Positions 36,199-45,965 of a stretch of DNA of 64,000 nucleotides are shown here, one piece after another. The DNA comes from Streptomyces lincolnensis (lineage in GTDB: Bacteria > Actinomycetota > Actinomycetes > Streptomycetales > Streptomycetaceae): assembly GCF_021173675.1 (NCBI RefSeq), contig NZ_JAIHON010000015.1, positions 1 through 64,000 of the forward strand, read 5' to 3'. A model generated the notes under the pieces. The model worked only from the letters and a program-made list of their open reading frames with translations, did not search any database and was not told where the DNA came from. A program made the translations under genes and the position numbers. Numbering within the stretch: position 1 is the stretch's first letter; every line of letters starts with the position of its first letter.

Positions 36199-36307
36199 GG
36201 TCCGCCTTCCTGCGTCGCTGTGTCCTTGGCCTTCGCCGGCCGTGTTCACAGAGCAGCACGGCGGCGGGGCGCGGCGGCGCGAAGGAGGACCGATGACACG
36301 TACGGAC

Positions 36308-36323
36308 TGTGACCGTGTGCACA
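36308..36323. promoter_or_regulatory. CRP-like palindrome between Crp gene and cyclase gene
   Basis: TGTGACCGTGTGCACA fits TGTGA-N6-TCACA with one mismatch. It lies 17 bases after the regulator stop and 110-125 bases before the cyclase start. A second half-site-like TGTGAACACG reads on the minus strand at 36241-36250. Confidence 0.5.
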
Positions 36324-36339
36324 GAACGGCGGTGGGAGG

Positions 36340-37056
36340 TCAGGCGGGGCGCTCGCCGATGATGCGGCGGAGAGTGTCGGGGCGCAGGACCACGATGCCG
36401 CGGCGGCGGGTGGCGACCACCTGTTTGTCCCGCAGCTCCTTCAGGAGCCGGGCGACCGCCTCGCGAGAGGAACCGACGGAGCCGGCGAACTCCTGTTGGC
36501 TGAGCCGGAGGGTGAGTTCGATGCCCTCGTCCGTGCGGGTGCCGTGCGTACGGACGAGTTCGAGCAGCAGGACGGCCAGTCGCTCGCGCACCGTCAGGGC
36601 AGCCCATTCCAGCCGACGGCGGTCGGTGGAGCGCTGGCGGTCGGTGGTCAGGCCGAGCAGGCGGAGTGCCACGCGTGCGTTTCCCGAGAGGAACGCGGTG
36701 AAGCGGGTCTCGTCGATGACGACCGCGTCCACCGGCTCCAGGGCGGTCACCGTCGCCGAACGGTGGCGGCCGCTGAGCGCGGCGCCCTCCCCGAGGATGT
36801 CGCCGGGGCCGCGCAGGGCCAGGAGGGCTTCATAGCCGTTGGCGGCGGTGGCGGTGACCTTCGTCCAGCCGTGGAGGAGGAGCAGCACGTGGGCCGACGG
36901 CTCCGACTGGTGCATGAGCACACTGCGTGCCGCGTAGTGCAGAGGGCGTCCGATGGCGAGGAGAGCGGCACGGTCGGCCTTCTCCAGGCGGGCGAGGAAG
37001 GGGACGCCGTCGTCGAAACCGTCGTCGTCCCACGCGCGAGTACGTCCCCCGGTCAT
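36340..37056 (-). CDS. Crp/Fnr-family regulator with cyclic-nucleotide domain
   Basis: The 238-residue product (ATG 37056) has a cNMP-binding beta-roll at about 25-120 whose phosphate-binding cassette is intact (LRGPGDILGEGAALSG then RHRSATVTA: Gly89, Glu90, Arg99, Ser100), a dimer helix (130-175) and a winged helix-turn-helix at about 185-215 (LSQQEFAGSVGSSREAVARL). It therefore probably binds a cyclic nucleotide. It precedes the cyclase gene on the same strand, with a CRP-like site between them. A minus-strand TTGACT (37107-37102) with CATATC (37084-37079) is a weak promoter candidate. Confidence 0.85.
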   Translation of the reverse strand: MTGGRTRAWDDDGFDDGVPFLARLEKADRAALLAIGRPLHYAARSVLMHQSEPSAHVLLLLHGWTKVTATAANGYEALLALRGPGDILGEGAALSGRHRSATVTALEPVDAVVIDETRFTAFLSGNARVALRLLGLTTDRQRSTDRRRLEWAALTVRERLAVLLLELVRTHGTRTDEGIELTLRLSQQEFAGSVGSSREAVARLLKELRDKQVVATRRRGIVVLRPDTLRRIIGERPA

Positions 37057-37308
37057 GCCGCCCCCGTGTTCACCTGTGGATATGCCGTCGGTCCCGCAAC
37101 CAGTCAACGTAGTTGAAGGGGCCGCGCGGGAAACGAGCGACAACCGGCCGCAATGGCCGACGCGCCGCGGTCGGGAGGCTCCGGACGCACGAAGCGGGGT
37201 CCCGGGTGTGATTCCCCGAGCCGGATGTGTCCGGAAGGTGCGGGAACCTGTCCCGGTATCGGTGCGTTGGAGCATCATGGAGGCATTCGACCTCCCAGGG
37301 GGTGCTCC

Positions 37309-37902
37309 GTGTCGCAACCGTCGTGGCAGCCGTGGCAGGGCAAGGACGAGTCTCAGCCGGGGTCGCGGACGCCGTCCTGGCAGGGGCAGGGTGTCCCGCA
37401 GTCCTGGCAGGCCCAGCAGGCTCAGGGGGCGCCGTCGATGCTCGCCTCGCACGCCGACCGGGAGCGGGCGGTGGACGTGCTGAGAGCGGGGTACGGGGAG
37501 GGGCGGCTGGACAAGGGGGAGTTCGACAGGCGTGTGGCGCGGGCCTACGGGGCCCGGACGGTGGGGGAGCTGGCCCTGCTCGTCGCGGACCTGCCCGGCG
37601 GTCCTGTGCCGCAGCCAGGGGGTCTCCCGCCCGTTCCCCGGACGTTCCTGCCCCTCCAGCGGCCGCGGACCAACGGGAAGGCCGTGGGGGCCGCCGTGTG
37701 CGGGCTGCTGTGCGTGCCGACCTTCGGGTTCACCGGGATTCCGGCGGTGATCCTCGGACACGCGGCCCGTGCGGAGATCGAGCGGACGGGGGAGGCCGGC
37801 GAGGGGCTGGCCATGACCGGGCTCGTCCTGGGGTGGCTGTCCACGGCGGTCTGGACGCTGGTCCTGGTCCTCGTGCTGGCGGTGGGTATCGCGAGCGGGT
37901 GA
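37309..37902 (+). CDS. DUF1707 and DUF4190 membrane protein
   Basis: GTG 37309 behind AGGGGG gives 197 residues. After a Gln/Trp/Pro-rich start, residues 45-90 form a DUF1707 segment (SHADRERAVDVLRAGYGEGR, LDKGEFDRRVARAY), and two C-terminal membrane helices with GLLCVPTFGFTGIPAVILGH and GLVLGWLSTAVWTLVLVLVL form a DUF4190 unit. Such proteins are widespread in Actinobacteria and of unknown function. It separates the island from the str operon. Confidence 0.75.
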   Translation: MSQPSWQPWQGKDESQPGSRTPSWQGQGVPQSWQAQQAQGAPSMLASHADRERAVDVLRAGYGEGRLDKGEFDRRVARAYGARTVGELALLVADLPGGPVPQPGGLPPVPRTFLPLQRPRTNGKAVGAAVCGLLCVPTFGFTGIPAVILGHAARAEIERTGEAGEGLAMTGLVLGWLSTAVWTLVLVLVLAVGIASG

Positions 37903-38013
37903 GGGAGCGGAGACGGGGCCCGTACGAACGTGTGCGGGGCGTGAAATCGAAGATCGACCACGGCGTTGGGGCTTGACATGCCCGCCCTGTGATGCGAGTG
38001 CGGTTCATTTGTT

Positions 38014-38042
38014 TTGACCGCAGCGGATGAGCTAGGTACGCT
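38014..38042 (+). promoter_or_regulatory. Candidate rpsL (str operon) promoter
   Basis: TTGACC (38014-38019), 17-base spacer and TACGCT (38037-38042) give a near-consensus promoter about 190 bases before rpsL. The 334 bases between the upstream gene and rpsL contain no other gene. Confidence 0.65.
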
Positions 38043-38161
38043 CAAGCCTTGTGCCTGGGGTGTGCCCTGGCCCTCGTGCGTGCCTTCAACCGCATAAAGG
38101 GTCCGAGTGCGGCCACCGTAATCTGCGCCTCTTTCGCCTTGCGGCGGGATGCTGCGGGATT

Positions 38162-38188
38162 CGACACACCCGACCGCGTGGGTCGGAG
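38162..38188 (+). promoter_or_regulatory. Leader element of rpsL shared with rpsJ
   Basis: A 27-base segment differs at a single position from the one at 44901-44927 before rpsJ. Its core forms a hairpin CCGACC (38170-38175), loop GCGTG, GGTCGG (38181-38186). It ends 48 bases before the rpsL start, so it is in the mRNA leader if the promoter at 38014 is used. Confidence 0.65.
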
Positions 38189-38236
38189 ATGTTCCAGGTT
38201 AGCTTCACCTATCGGCACACAGAAACCGGAGAAGTA

Positions 38237-38608
38237 GTGCCTACGATCCAGCAGCTGGTCCGTAAGGGCCGGCAGGACAAGGTCGAGAAGAACAAGACGC
38301 CCGCACTCGAGGGTTCCCCTCAGCGTCGCGGCGTCTGCACGCGTGTGTTCACGACCACCCCGAAGAAGCCGAACTCGGCCCTGCGTAAGGTCGCGCGTGT
38401 GCGTCTGACCAGCGGGATCGAGGTCACCGCTTACATTCCGGGTGAGGGACACAACCTGCAGGAGCACTCCATCGTGCTCGTGCGTGGTGGCCGTGTGAAG
38501 GACCTGCCGGGTGTTCGCTACAAGATCATCCGCGGTTCCCTCGACACCCAGGGTGTCAAGAACCGCAAGCAGGCCCGCAGCCGCTACGGCGCCAAGAAGG
38601 AGAAGTAA
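38237..38608 (+). CDS. rpsL: Ribosomal protein S12
   Basis: 123 residues from GTG 38237 (MPTIQQLVRKGRQDKVEKNK). S12 shapes the decoding centre. The streptomycin-related positions are wild-type: Lys43 in TTTPKKPNSALRK and Lys88 in GGRVKDLPG. Upstream ATG extensions are rejected because the GTG gives the universal length. rpsG begins two bases after the stop. Confidence 0.97.
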   Translation: MPTIQQLVRKGRQDKVEKNKTPALEGSPQRRGVCTRVFTTTPKKPNSALRKVARVRLTSGIEVTAYIPGEGHNLQEHSIVLVRGGRVKDLPGVRYKIIRGSLDTQGVKNRKQARSRYGAKKEK

Positions 38609-38610
38609 GA

Positions 38611-39081
38611 ATGCCTCGTAAGGGCCCCGCCCCGAAGCGCCCGGTCATCATCGACCCGGTCTACGGTTCTCCTCTTGTCACGTCGCTCATCAACAAGGTG
38701 CTGCTGAACGGCAAGCGCTCCACCGCCGAGCGCATCGTCTACGGCGCCATGGAGGGCCTGCGCGAGAAGACCGGCAACGACCCGGTCATCACGCTGAAGC
38801 GCGCTCTCGAGAACATCAAGCCGACCCTCGAGGTCAAGTCCCGCCGTGTCGGTGGCGCCACCTACCAGGTGCCGGTCGAGGTCAAGCCCGGCCGCGCCAA
38901 CACCCTGGCGCTGCGCTGGCTGGTCGGTTACTCCCGCGCCCGTCGCGAGAAGACCATGACCGAGCGTCTCCTCAACGAGCTTCTCGACGCCTCGAACGGC
39001 CTCGGTGCGGCCGTGAAGAAGCGCGAGGACACCCACAAGATGGCCGAGTCCAACAAGGCCTTCGCGCACTACCGCTGGTAG
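38611..39081 (+). CDS. rpsG: Ribosomal protein S7
   Basis: 156 residues, MPRKGPAPKRPVIIDPVYGS with the C-terminal AHYRW end typical of the family. S7 nucleates assembly of the 30S head and in E. coli represses its operon. It is separated from fusA by 39 bases. Confidence 0.97.
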   Translation: MPRKGPAPKRPVIIDPVYGSPLVTSLINKVLLNGKRSTAERIVYGAMEGLREKTGNDPVITLKRALENIKPTLEVKSRRVGGATYQVPVEVKPGRANTLALRWLVGYSRARREKTMTERLLNELLDASNGLGAAVKKREDTHKMAESNKAFAHYRW

Positions 39082-39120
39082 TCGCTACCCACATCGAGAC
39101 CGAGAGAAGACTGAAGCCTT

Positions 39121-41247
39121 ATGGCTACCACTTCACTTGACCTGGCCAAGGTGCGGAACATCGGCATCATGGCCCACATCGACGCGGGCAAGACGACCAC
39201 CACTGAGCGGATCCTGTTCTACACCGGCGTTTCGTACAAGATCGGTGAGGTCCACGACGGCGCCGCCACCATGGACTGGATGGAGCAGGAGCAGGAGCGT
39301 GGCATCACGATCACGTCTGCTGCGACCACCTGTCACTGGCCGCTCGAGGACAACGACTACACCATCAACATCATCGACACCCCCGGGCACGTCGACTTCA
39401 CCGTCGAGGTGGAGCGGTCCCTGCGTGTGCTCGACGGTGCCGTGACGGTGTTCGACGGTGTCGCCGGTGTCGAGCCGCAGTCCGAGACGGTGTGGCGTCA
39501 GGCCGACCGTTACGGCGTGCCGCGTATCTGCTTCGTGAACAAGCTGGACCGTACCGGCGCCGAGTTCCACCGCTGTGTGGACATGATCTCGGACCGCCTG
39601 GGCGCCCAGCCGCTCGTCATGCAGCTCCCGATCGGTGCCGAGGCCGACTTCAAGGGCGTCGTGGACCTGGTCCGCATGAAGGCGCTCGTGTGGTCCGCCG
39701 AGGCCGCCAAGGGTGAGATGTACGACGTCGTCGACATCCCGGCCACGCACACGGAGGCTGCCGAGGAGTACCGCGGCAAGCTGATCGAGGGCGTCGCCGA
39801 GAACGACGAAGAGATCATGGAGCTGTACCTGGAGGGCCAGGAGCCCACCGAGGAGCAGCTGTACGCCGCGATCCGTCGCATCACCATCGCGTCCGGCAAG
39901 TCCAGCGACACCACGGTCACCCCGGTGTTCTGTGGCACCGCGTTCAAGAACAAGGGCGTCCAGCCCCTGCTCGACGCGGTCGTGCGCTACCTGCCGACCC
40001 CGCTCGACGTCGAGGCCATCGAGGGCCACGACGTGAAGGACCCCGAGCTGGTCGTCAAGCGCAAGCCGTCCGAGGACGAGCCGCTGTCCGCGCTCGCGTT
40101 CAAGATCATGAGCGACCCGCACCTGGGCAAGCTCACCTTCGTCCGGGTCTACTCGGGCCGCCTGGAGTCCGGCACCGCCGTGCTGAACTCCGTCAAGGGC
40201 AAGAAGGAGCGCATCGGCAAGATCTACCGCATGCACGCCAACAAGCGTGAGGAGATCGAGTCGGTGGGCGCCGGCGACATCGTCGCCGTGATGGGCCTCA
40301 AGCAGACCACCACCGGTGAGACGCTGAGCGACGACAAGAACCCGGTCATCCTGGAGTCCATGGACTTCCCGGCGCCGGTGATCCAGGTCGCCATCGAGCC
40401 CAAGTCCAAGGGTGACCAGGAGAAGCTGGGTGTCGCCATCCAGCGTCTCGCGGAGGAGGACCCCTCCTTCCAGGTCCACTCGGACGAGGAGACCGGCCAG
40501 ACCATCATCGGTGGTATGGGCGAGCTGCACCTCGAGGTGCTGGTCGACCGTATGCGCCGTGAGTTCAAGGTCGAGGCCAACGTCGGCAAGCCGCAGGTCG
40601 CGTACCGTGAGACGATCCGCAAGGCCGTCGAGCGCGTGGACTACACCCACAAGAAGCAGACCGGTGGTACCGGTCAGTTCGCCAAGGTGCAGATCGCGAT
40701 CGAGCCCCTCGAGGGCGGCGACACCTCGTACGAGTTCGTGAACAAGGTGACCGGTGGCCGTATCCCGAAGGAGTACATCCCTTCGGTGGACGCCGGTGCG
40801 CAGGAGGCCATGCAGTTCGGCATCCTCGCCGGGTACGAGATGACGGGCGTCCGCGTCACGCTTCTCGACGGTGCCTACCACGAGGTCGACTCCTCCGAGC
40901 TCGCGTTCAAGATCGCCGGTTCGCAGGCCTTCAAGGAGGCCGCGCGCAAGGCCAGCCCTGTGCTCCTTGAGCCGATGATGGCCGTCGAGGTCACCACGCC
41001 CGAGGACTACATGGGTGAGGTCATCGGTGACATCAACTCCCGCCGTGGCCAGATCCAGGCCATGGAGGAGCGGGCCGGTGCCCGCGTCGTGAAGGGCCTC
41101 GTGCCCCTCTCGGAGATGTTCGGTTACGTCGGCGACCTGCGCAGCAAGACGTCCGGCCGGGCCAGCTACTCCATGCAGTTCGACTCCTACGCCGAGGTTC
41201 CGCGGAACGTCGCCGAGGAGATCATCGCGAAGGCCAAGGGCGAGTAA
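39121..41247 (+). CDS. fusA: Elongation factor G
   Basis: 708 residues. G1 AHIDAGKTTTTER, G2 RGITITSAATTC, G3 DTPGHVD and G4 NKLDRTGA are all intact, so this is a functional translocation GTPase. Domain IV carries the long loop with TGGTGQFAKVQIAIEPLEGG. Codon use matches strongly expressed neighbours. Confidence 0.98.
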   Translation: MATTSLDLAKVRNIGIMAHIDAGKTTTTERILFYTGVSYKIGEVHDGAATMDWMEQEQERGITITSAATTCHWPLEDNDYTINIIDTPGHVDFTVEVERSLRVLDGAVTVFDGVAGVEPQSETVWRQADRYGVPRICFVNKLDRTGAEFHRCVDMISDRLGAQPLVMQLPIGAEADFKGVVDLVRMKALVWSAEAAKGEMYDVVDIPATHTEAAEEYRGKLIEGVAENDEEIMELYLEGQEPTEEQLYAAIRRITIASGKSSDTTVTPVFCGTAFKNKGVQPLLDAVVRYLPTPLDVEAIEGHDVKDPELVVKRKPSEDEPLSALAFKIMSDPHLGKLTFVRVYSGRLESGTAVLNSVKGKKERIGKIYRMHANKREEIESVGAGDIVAVMGLKQTTTGETLSDDKNPVILESMDFPAPVIQVAIEPKSKGDQEKLGVAIQRLAEEDPSFQVHSDEETGQTIIGGMGELHLEVLVDRMRREFKVEANVGKPQVAYRETIRKAVERVDYTHKKQTGGTGQFAKVQIAIEPLEGGDTSYEFVNKVTGGRIPKEYIPSVDAGAQEAMQFGILAGYEMTGVRVTLLDGAYHEVDSSELAFKIAGSQAFKEAARKASPVLLEPMMAVEVTTPEDYMGEVIGDINSRRGQIQAMEERAGARVVKGLVPLSEMFGYVGDLRSKTSGRASYSMQFDSYAEVPRNVAEEIIAKAKGE

Positions 41248-41292
41248 CGGACTCCGTTCACACGCTTTAGGCTTGACTCCGGAGCCTCAGCG

Positions 41293-41320
41293 GCAAACAC
41301 CCGGTTTCACGGGTGTTTGC
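41293..41320 (+). terminator. fusA-tuf intergenic hairpin
   Basis: GCAAACACCCG (41293-41303) pairs perfectly with CGGGTGTTTGC (41310-41320). No T-run. It may attenuate read-through or stabilise 3' ends, letting tuf be controlled separately from fusA. Confidence 0.55.
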
Positions 41321-41400
41321 CCCGGGCCCGGGCATTCCAGCAAAGATCACCTGGCGCCGATGAAGTAAGGCGTACCAGAACCACTCCCAGGAGGACCCCA

Positions 41401-42594
<1,194 letters not shown>

Positions 42595-42635
42595 GCTTGT
42601 CGACCTGACCTGGTAGCTCCAGCGCGAGCACCCAG

Positions 42636-42671
42636 AAGGGGCCCGTACGACTTCGGTCGTACGGGCCCCTT
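42636..42671 (+). terminator. tuf terminator with UUCG tetraloop
   Basis: A perfect 16-bp stem (42636-42651 with 42656-42671) closes on TTCG and ends in TTTG. This is the end of the str operon. Confidence 0.85.
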
Positions 42672-42871
42672 TGTCATGTCCGGGCGCCGGGTGAAGGCTC
42701 GGCGAACTCTGGGCGACGGCTCGGCGAGAGGTGCGGCAACTCCGGGGCGACGGCGGGAGGAATGTTCTTGTCTGTTCTCTGTGGGGCGATTGCGGCGGCC
42801 GTAGCGTGGGTCTTCCGGCGGCCGCCCCGGCCCGGGAATTCCTCGCGACTGGTGAGAACGGACAGGTGTCG

Positions 42872-44089
42872 ATGCAGGGCGCGGACAGCAGGACGTCGAT
42901 TCCGCGGCGGGTCGTCGGCGGCCTGCAACAACCGCTTCCGCCGCTCGTCGTGCCCGAGCGGCAGCCGCCGAAGGGCTCCCGCACGGTGGATCCCGGGGGC
43001 CGCCGTGTCGTCGTCCGCGGACGGGCGGGCCGGCGGCTCTACGCCATCGACGGCATCCGGCTCCTCGCGGCCCTGATGGTGGCCGTGCACCACTACGCCG
43101 GCACGCACCGCGTCGACCAGCCGGGCAACGCGATCTGGGGCCGGCCGGTCTCCGAGATCATGCCCACGGTGTTCCGCTTCGCCTCCTACGGCTGGATCGG
43201 CGTCGAGATCTTCTTCGTGATCAGCGGGTTCGTCATCTGCATGTCGTGCTGGGGCCGCACGCCCCGGCAGTTCTTCGTGTCGCGGGTGATCCGGCTGTAC
43301 CCGGCGTACTGGTTCGCGGTGCTGTTCACCACCGCGGTGCTGGTGGCCGTACCGGGCGTCTGGGAGCGGCTGCGGCTGCGGGAGGTGCTGCTCAACCTCA
43401 CGATGCTCCAGTCCGGCTCGGGCGTGACCAACGTCGACGGCGTGTACTGGACGCTCTGGTCCGAGCTGCGCTTCTACCTGCTGTTCCTGGTGGTGGTCGC
43501 AACGGGGCTGACGTACCGCAAGGTGGTCGTCTTCTGCTGTGCCTGGGGCGCGGCGGCGATGCTGGCCCCCGTCTCCGACTTCCGCCTGCTGGAGCTGGCC
43601 GCCAACCCCGAGGGGGCCTGGTACTTCATCGCGGGTCTGGCGCTGTACCTGATGCACCGCTTCGGCCAGGACCTGCTGCTGTGGGGCATCCTCGCGATGG
43701 CCTGGCTGATGGGCCAGCTGGAGCTGGGGCAGCGGATCGACGAGGTCGAGCATGTGTCCGGGTGGCGGGGGAGCGTGCTGATCTTCACCGTGTTCCTGCT
43801 GGCCATGGTGGCCATCGCGCTGGGCGCGGCCGATCGCGTGCAGGGGAAATGGCTGGTGACGGCGGGCGCGCTGACGTATCCGCTCTACCTCACGCACTAC
43901 GTCGCCGGTACGACCCTGATCAACCGGCTGCGCGACACGATGGACGCGCGGCTGCTGGTCGTGGTGGTGATCGCCGGGTTCCTGGTGCTCAGCTGGGGCG
44001 TGCACCGGCTGGTGGAGCGGCCGGTGTCGGGGATGCTGAAGCGGGGGCTGGACACGTCGTTCGCGCGGTTGCGGAACGCGGGGGGCTGA
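42872..44089 (+). CDS. Acyltransferase 3 family membrane protein
   Basis: ATG 42872 gives 405 residues; GTG 42866 is an alternative and earlier codons lack a site. After a basic arm (1-50), RRLYAIDGIRLLAALMVAVH and the conserved HHYAG give the family signature, and about ten membrane segments follow (for example GVEIFFVISGFVICMSCWG, ALTYPLYLTHYVAG). These enzymes O-acylate extracytoplasmic sugars or lipids using acyl-CoA. The position between tuf and the S10 operon is not informative about substrate. Confidence 0.8.
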   Translation: MQGADSRTSIPRRVVGGLQQPLPPLVVPERQPPKGSRTVDPGGRRVVVRGRAGRRLYAIDGIRLLAALMVAVHHYAGTHRVDQPGNAIWGRPVSEIMPTVFRFASYGWIGVEIFFVISGFVICMSCWGRTPRQFFVSRVIRLYPAYWFAVLFTTAVLVAVPGVWERLRLREVLLNLTMLQSGSGVTNVDGVYWTLWSELRFYLLFLVVVATGLTYRKVVVFCCAWGAAAMLAPVSDFRLLELAANPEGAWYFIAGLALYLMHRFGQDLLLWGILAMAWLMGQLELGQRIDEVEHVSGWRGSVLIFTVFLLAMVAIALGAADRVQGKWLVTAGALTYPLYLTHYVAGTTLINRLRDTMDARLLVVVVIAGFLVLSWGVHRLVERPVSGMLKRGLDTSFARLRNAGG

Positions 44090-44156
44090 GGTCCTCACCC
44101 GCGGTCTGAGTACGAGCGCTCATGCGGTCGCGTGTTCGAGGCGCTGGGATGGACGT

Positions 44157-44534
44157 ATGTCCGACAACACACTCGACGCTCGCGATGCCCTCGACACGCT
44201 CGACGATCGTGCGCGTGGGGCGTGGGCCGCGCCGCTGATCTCGACCCTGGTCACGGTCCCCGCCTGTCTGGTCGCCTATCTCGTGGGCGGGTTCTCCGCG
44301 ATGGCCTGCGACTCCTGCGACGGCACCCGGGCCGACCGCTTCGAGTCGAGCTTCGGCATCGCCTTCCCGGTCCTCCTCGGCGGCCTGGGCATCGCCCTGT
44401 TCCTGGTGGCCGCGAGCTGGGCCCTGCCGTGGGAACGCGGCAACACGGCCCGCCGGGTGGGTCTCGCGGCGGCGGCGCCCTTCATGGTGCCGTTCGCGTA
44501 CGTCGTGTTCGCGGTGCTGGTCGACTGGCCCTAG
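44157..44534 (+). CDS. Small hypothetical membrane protein (125 aa)
   Basis: Three hydrophobic segments (about 25-45, 68-88 and 100-121) flank a Cys pair MACDSCDGTR. No family is recognised. A basic GNTARR motif precedes the last helix. It is read from ATG 44157, 67 bases after the acyltransferase gene, and could be co-transcribed with it. Confidence 0.55.
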   Translation: MSDNTLDARDALDTLDDRARGAWAAPLISTLVTVPACLVAYLVGGFSAMACDSCDGTRADRFESSFGIAFPVLLGGLGIALFLVAASWALPWERGNTARRVGLAAAAPFMVPFAYVVFAVLVDWP

Positions 44535-44900
44535 AGGCGCCGTCCGGAGCGGTCAGGGTTTGACGTACGTCACCCTGCGGGTATTGTCTCCGGCTCGATT
44601 GGCCAGGCCCGTGCCCCGTATGGCAGACTAGCGGGGTTGCTCGGTCGAGTGTTGATGCTGCGCGCCTCCCGCCGGGAGGACCGGAAGCGAGTCCCACAGT
44701 ACTCGTCGCCCTAACTGCCGTAAGGCAGCGCTGGGGCGGACGTACGGGAATCTTCCGGGAAGTGACAGCGCGGCACCGGCCAGGCACCCGGTGGGCCCGC
44801 GTCAGCCAATTGATGCAGTCGCCCCGGCTTGCGGTTCCGGAAGGGCCGTGCTCCCAGACAGGGAATGTTCGAACAAGGGACATCCGTGTCAGCGGCAGCG
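44535..44900 (+). promoter_or_regulatory. S10 operon upstream region and promoter
   Basis: A 453-base gap precedes rpsJ. TTGACG (44560-44565), 16-base spacer and TATTGT (44582-44587) are a likely promoter, giving a leader of about 400 bases. Several GC-rich stems are possible; no gene is seen. In other bacteria a long S10 leader binds L4. Confidence 0.5.
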
Positions 44901-44927
44901 CGACACGCCCGACCGCGTGGGTCGGAG
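44901..44927 (+). promoter_or_regulatory. Leader element of rpsJ shared with rpsL
   Basis: The same 27-base segment as at 38162-38188 with one difference (A versus G at position 7). The hairpin CCGACC (44909-44914), loop GCGTG, GGTCGG (44920-44925) is fully kept. It ends 60 bases before the rpsJ start. Confidence 0.65.
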
Positions 44928-44987
44928 GATCGAGTAAGGGAACACCAGGTTCCAGAGCGTTAGAAGAGACAGGACTACTGAGTAGCC

Positions 44988-45296
44988 ATGGCGGGACAGA
45001 AGATCCGCATCCGGCTCAAGGCCTACGACCACGAGGTCATCGACAGCTCGGCGAAGAAGATCGTCGAGACGGTGACGCGTACTGGTGCGTCGGTCGCGGG
45101 CCCGGTGCCGCTGCCCACTGAGAAGAACGTGTACTGCGTCATCAAGTCGCCGCACAAGTACAAGGACTCGCGCGAGCACTTCGAGATGCGCACGCACAAG
45201 CGCCTGATCGACATCCTCGACCCGACGCCCAAGACCGTTGACTCTCTGATGCGACTCGACCTCCCGGCCGGTGTCGACATCGAGATCAAGCTCTGA
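44988..45296 (+). CDS. rpsJ: Ribosomal protein S10 (NusE)
   Basis: 102 residues, MAGQKIRIRLKAYDHEVIDS. S10 belongs to the 30S head and, as NusE, takes part in antitermination together with NusB. First gene of the S10 operon; rplC follows after 17 bases. Confidence 0.97.
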   Translation: MAGQKIRIRLKAYDHEVIDSSAKKIVETVTRTGASVAGPVPLPTEKNVYCVIKSPHKYKDSREHFEMRTHKRLIDILDPTPKTVDSLMRLDLPAGVDIEIKL

Positions 45297-45313
45297 GGCC
45301 GGTGATCTGAACG

Positions 45314-45958
45314 ATGGCTAAGCAGATCAAGGGCATCCTGGGCGAGAAGCTCGGCATGACGCAGGTGTGGGACGCGAACAACCGTGTTGTTCCGGTCACC
45401 GTCGTCAAGGCCGGCCCCAACGTCGTGACCCAGGTCCGTACGAACGACAGTGACGGCTACGAGTCGGTCCAGATCGCCTTCGGCGAGATCGACCCGCGCA
45501 AGGTGAACAAGCCCCTCAAGGGTCACTTCGCCAAGGCCGACGTCACCCCCCGTCGCCACCTCGTCGAGATCCGCACCGCGGACGCCTCCGAGTACACGCT
45601 GGGCCAGGAGATCACCGCTGAGGTGTTCGAGGCCGGCGTGAAGGTCGACGTGACCGGCAAGAGCAAGGGCAAGGGCTTCGCCGGTGTCATGAAGCGTCAC
45701 AACTTCAAGGGCCTCGGCGCCGGACACGGCACCCAGCGCAAGCACCGCTCGCCCGGTTCCATCGGTGGCTGCGCCACCCCGGGCCGCGTGTTCAAGGGCC
45801 TCCGCATGGCGGGTCGCATGGGCAACGAGCGCGTCACCACCCAGAACCTGACCGTCCACGCCGTTGACGCGGAGAAGGGTCTGCTGCTCATCAAGGGCGC
45901 GGTTCCCGGTCCGAACGGCGGCCTCGTCCTGGTCCGCACCGCGGCCAAGGGGGCCTGA
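45314..45958 (+). CDS. rplC: Ribosomal protein L3
   Basis: 214 residues, MAKQIKGILGEKLGMTQVWD, with the peptidyl-transferase-reaching loop GLGAGHGTQRKHRSPGSIGG. An early 50S assembly protein. rplD begins seven bases after the stop. Confidence 0.97.
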   Translation: MAKQIKGILGEKLGMTQVWDANNRVVPVTVVKAGPNVVTQVRTNDSDGYESVQIAFGEIDPRKVNKPLKGHFAKADVTPRRHLVEIRTADASEYTLGQEITAEVFEAGVKVDVTGKSKGKGFAGVMKRHNFKGLGAGHGTQRKHRSPGSIGGCATPGRVFKGLRMAGRMGNERVTTQNLTVHAVDAEKGLLLIKGAVPGPNGGLVLVRTAAKGA

Positions 45959-45965
45959 GGTACCG

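Noticed and set aside
37973..38001. TTGACA at 37973 as the rpsL promoter
   Set aside because: No acceptable -10 lies 16-18 bases downstream; the TTGACC/TACGCT pair at 38014 is better.
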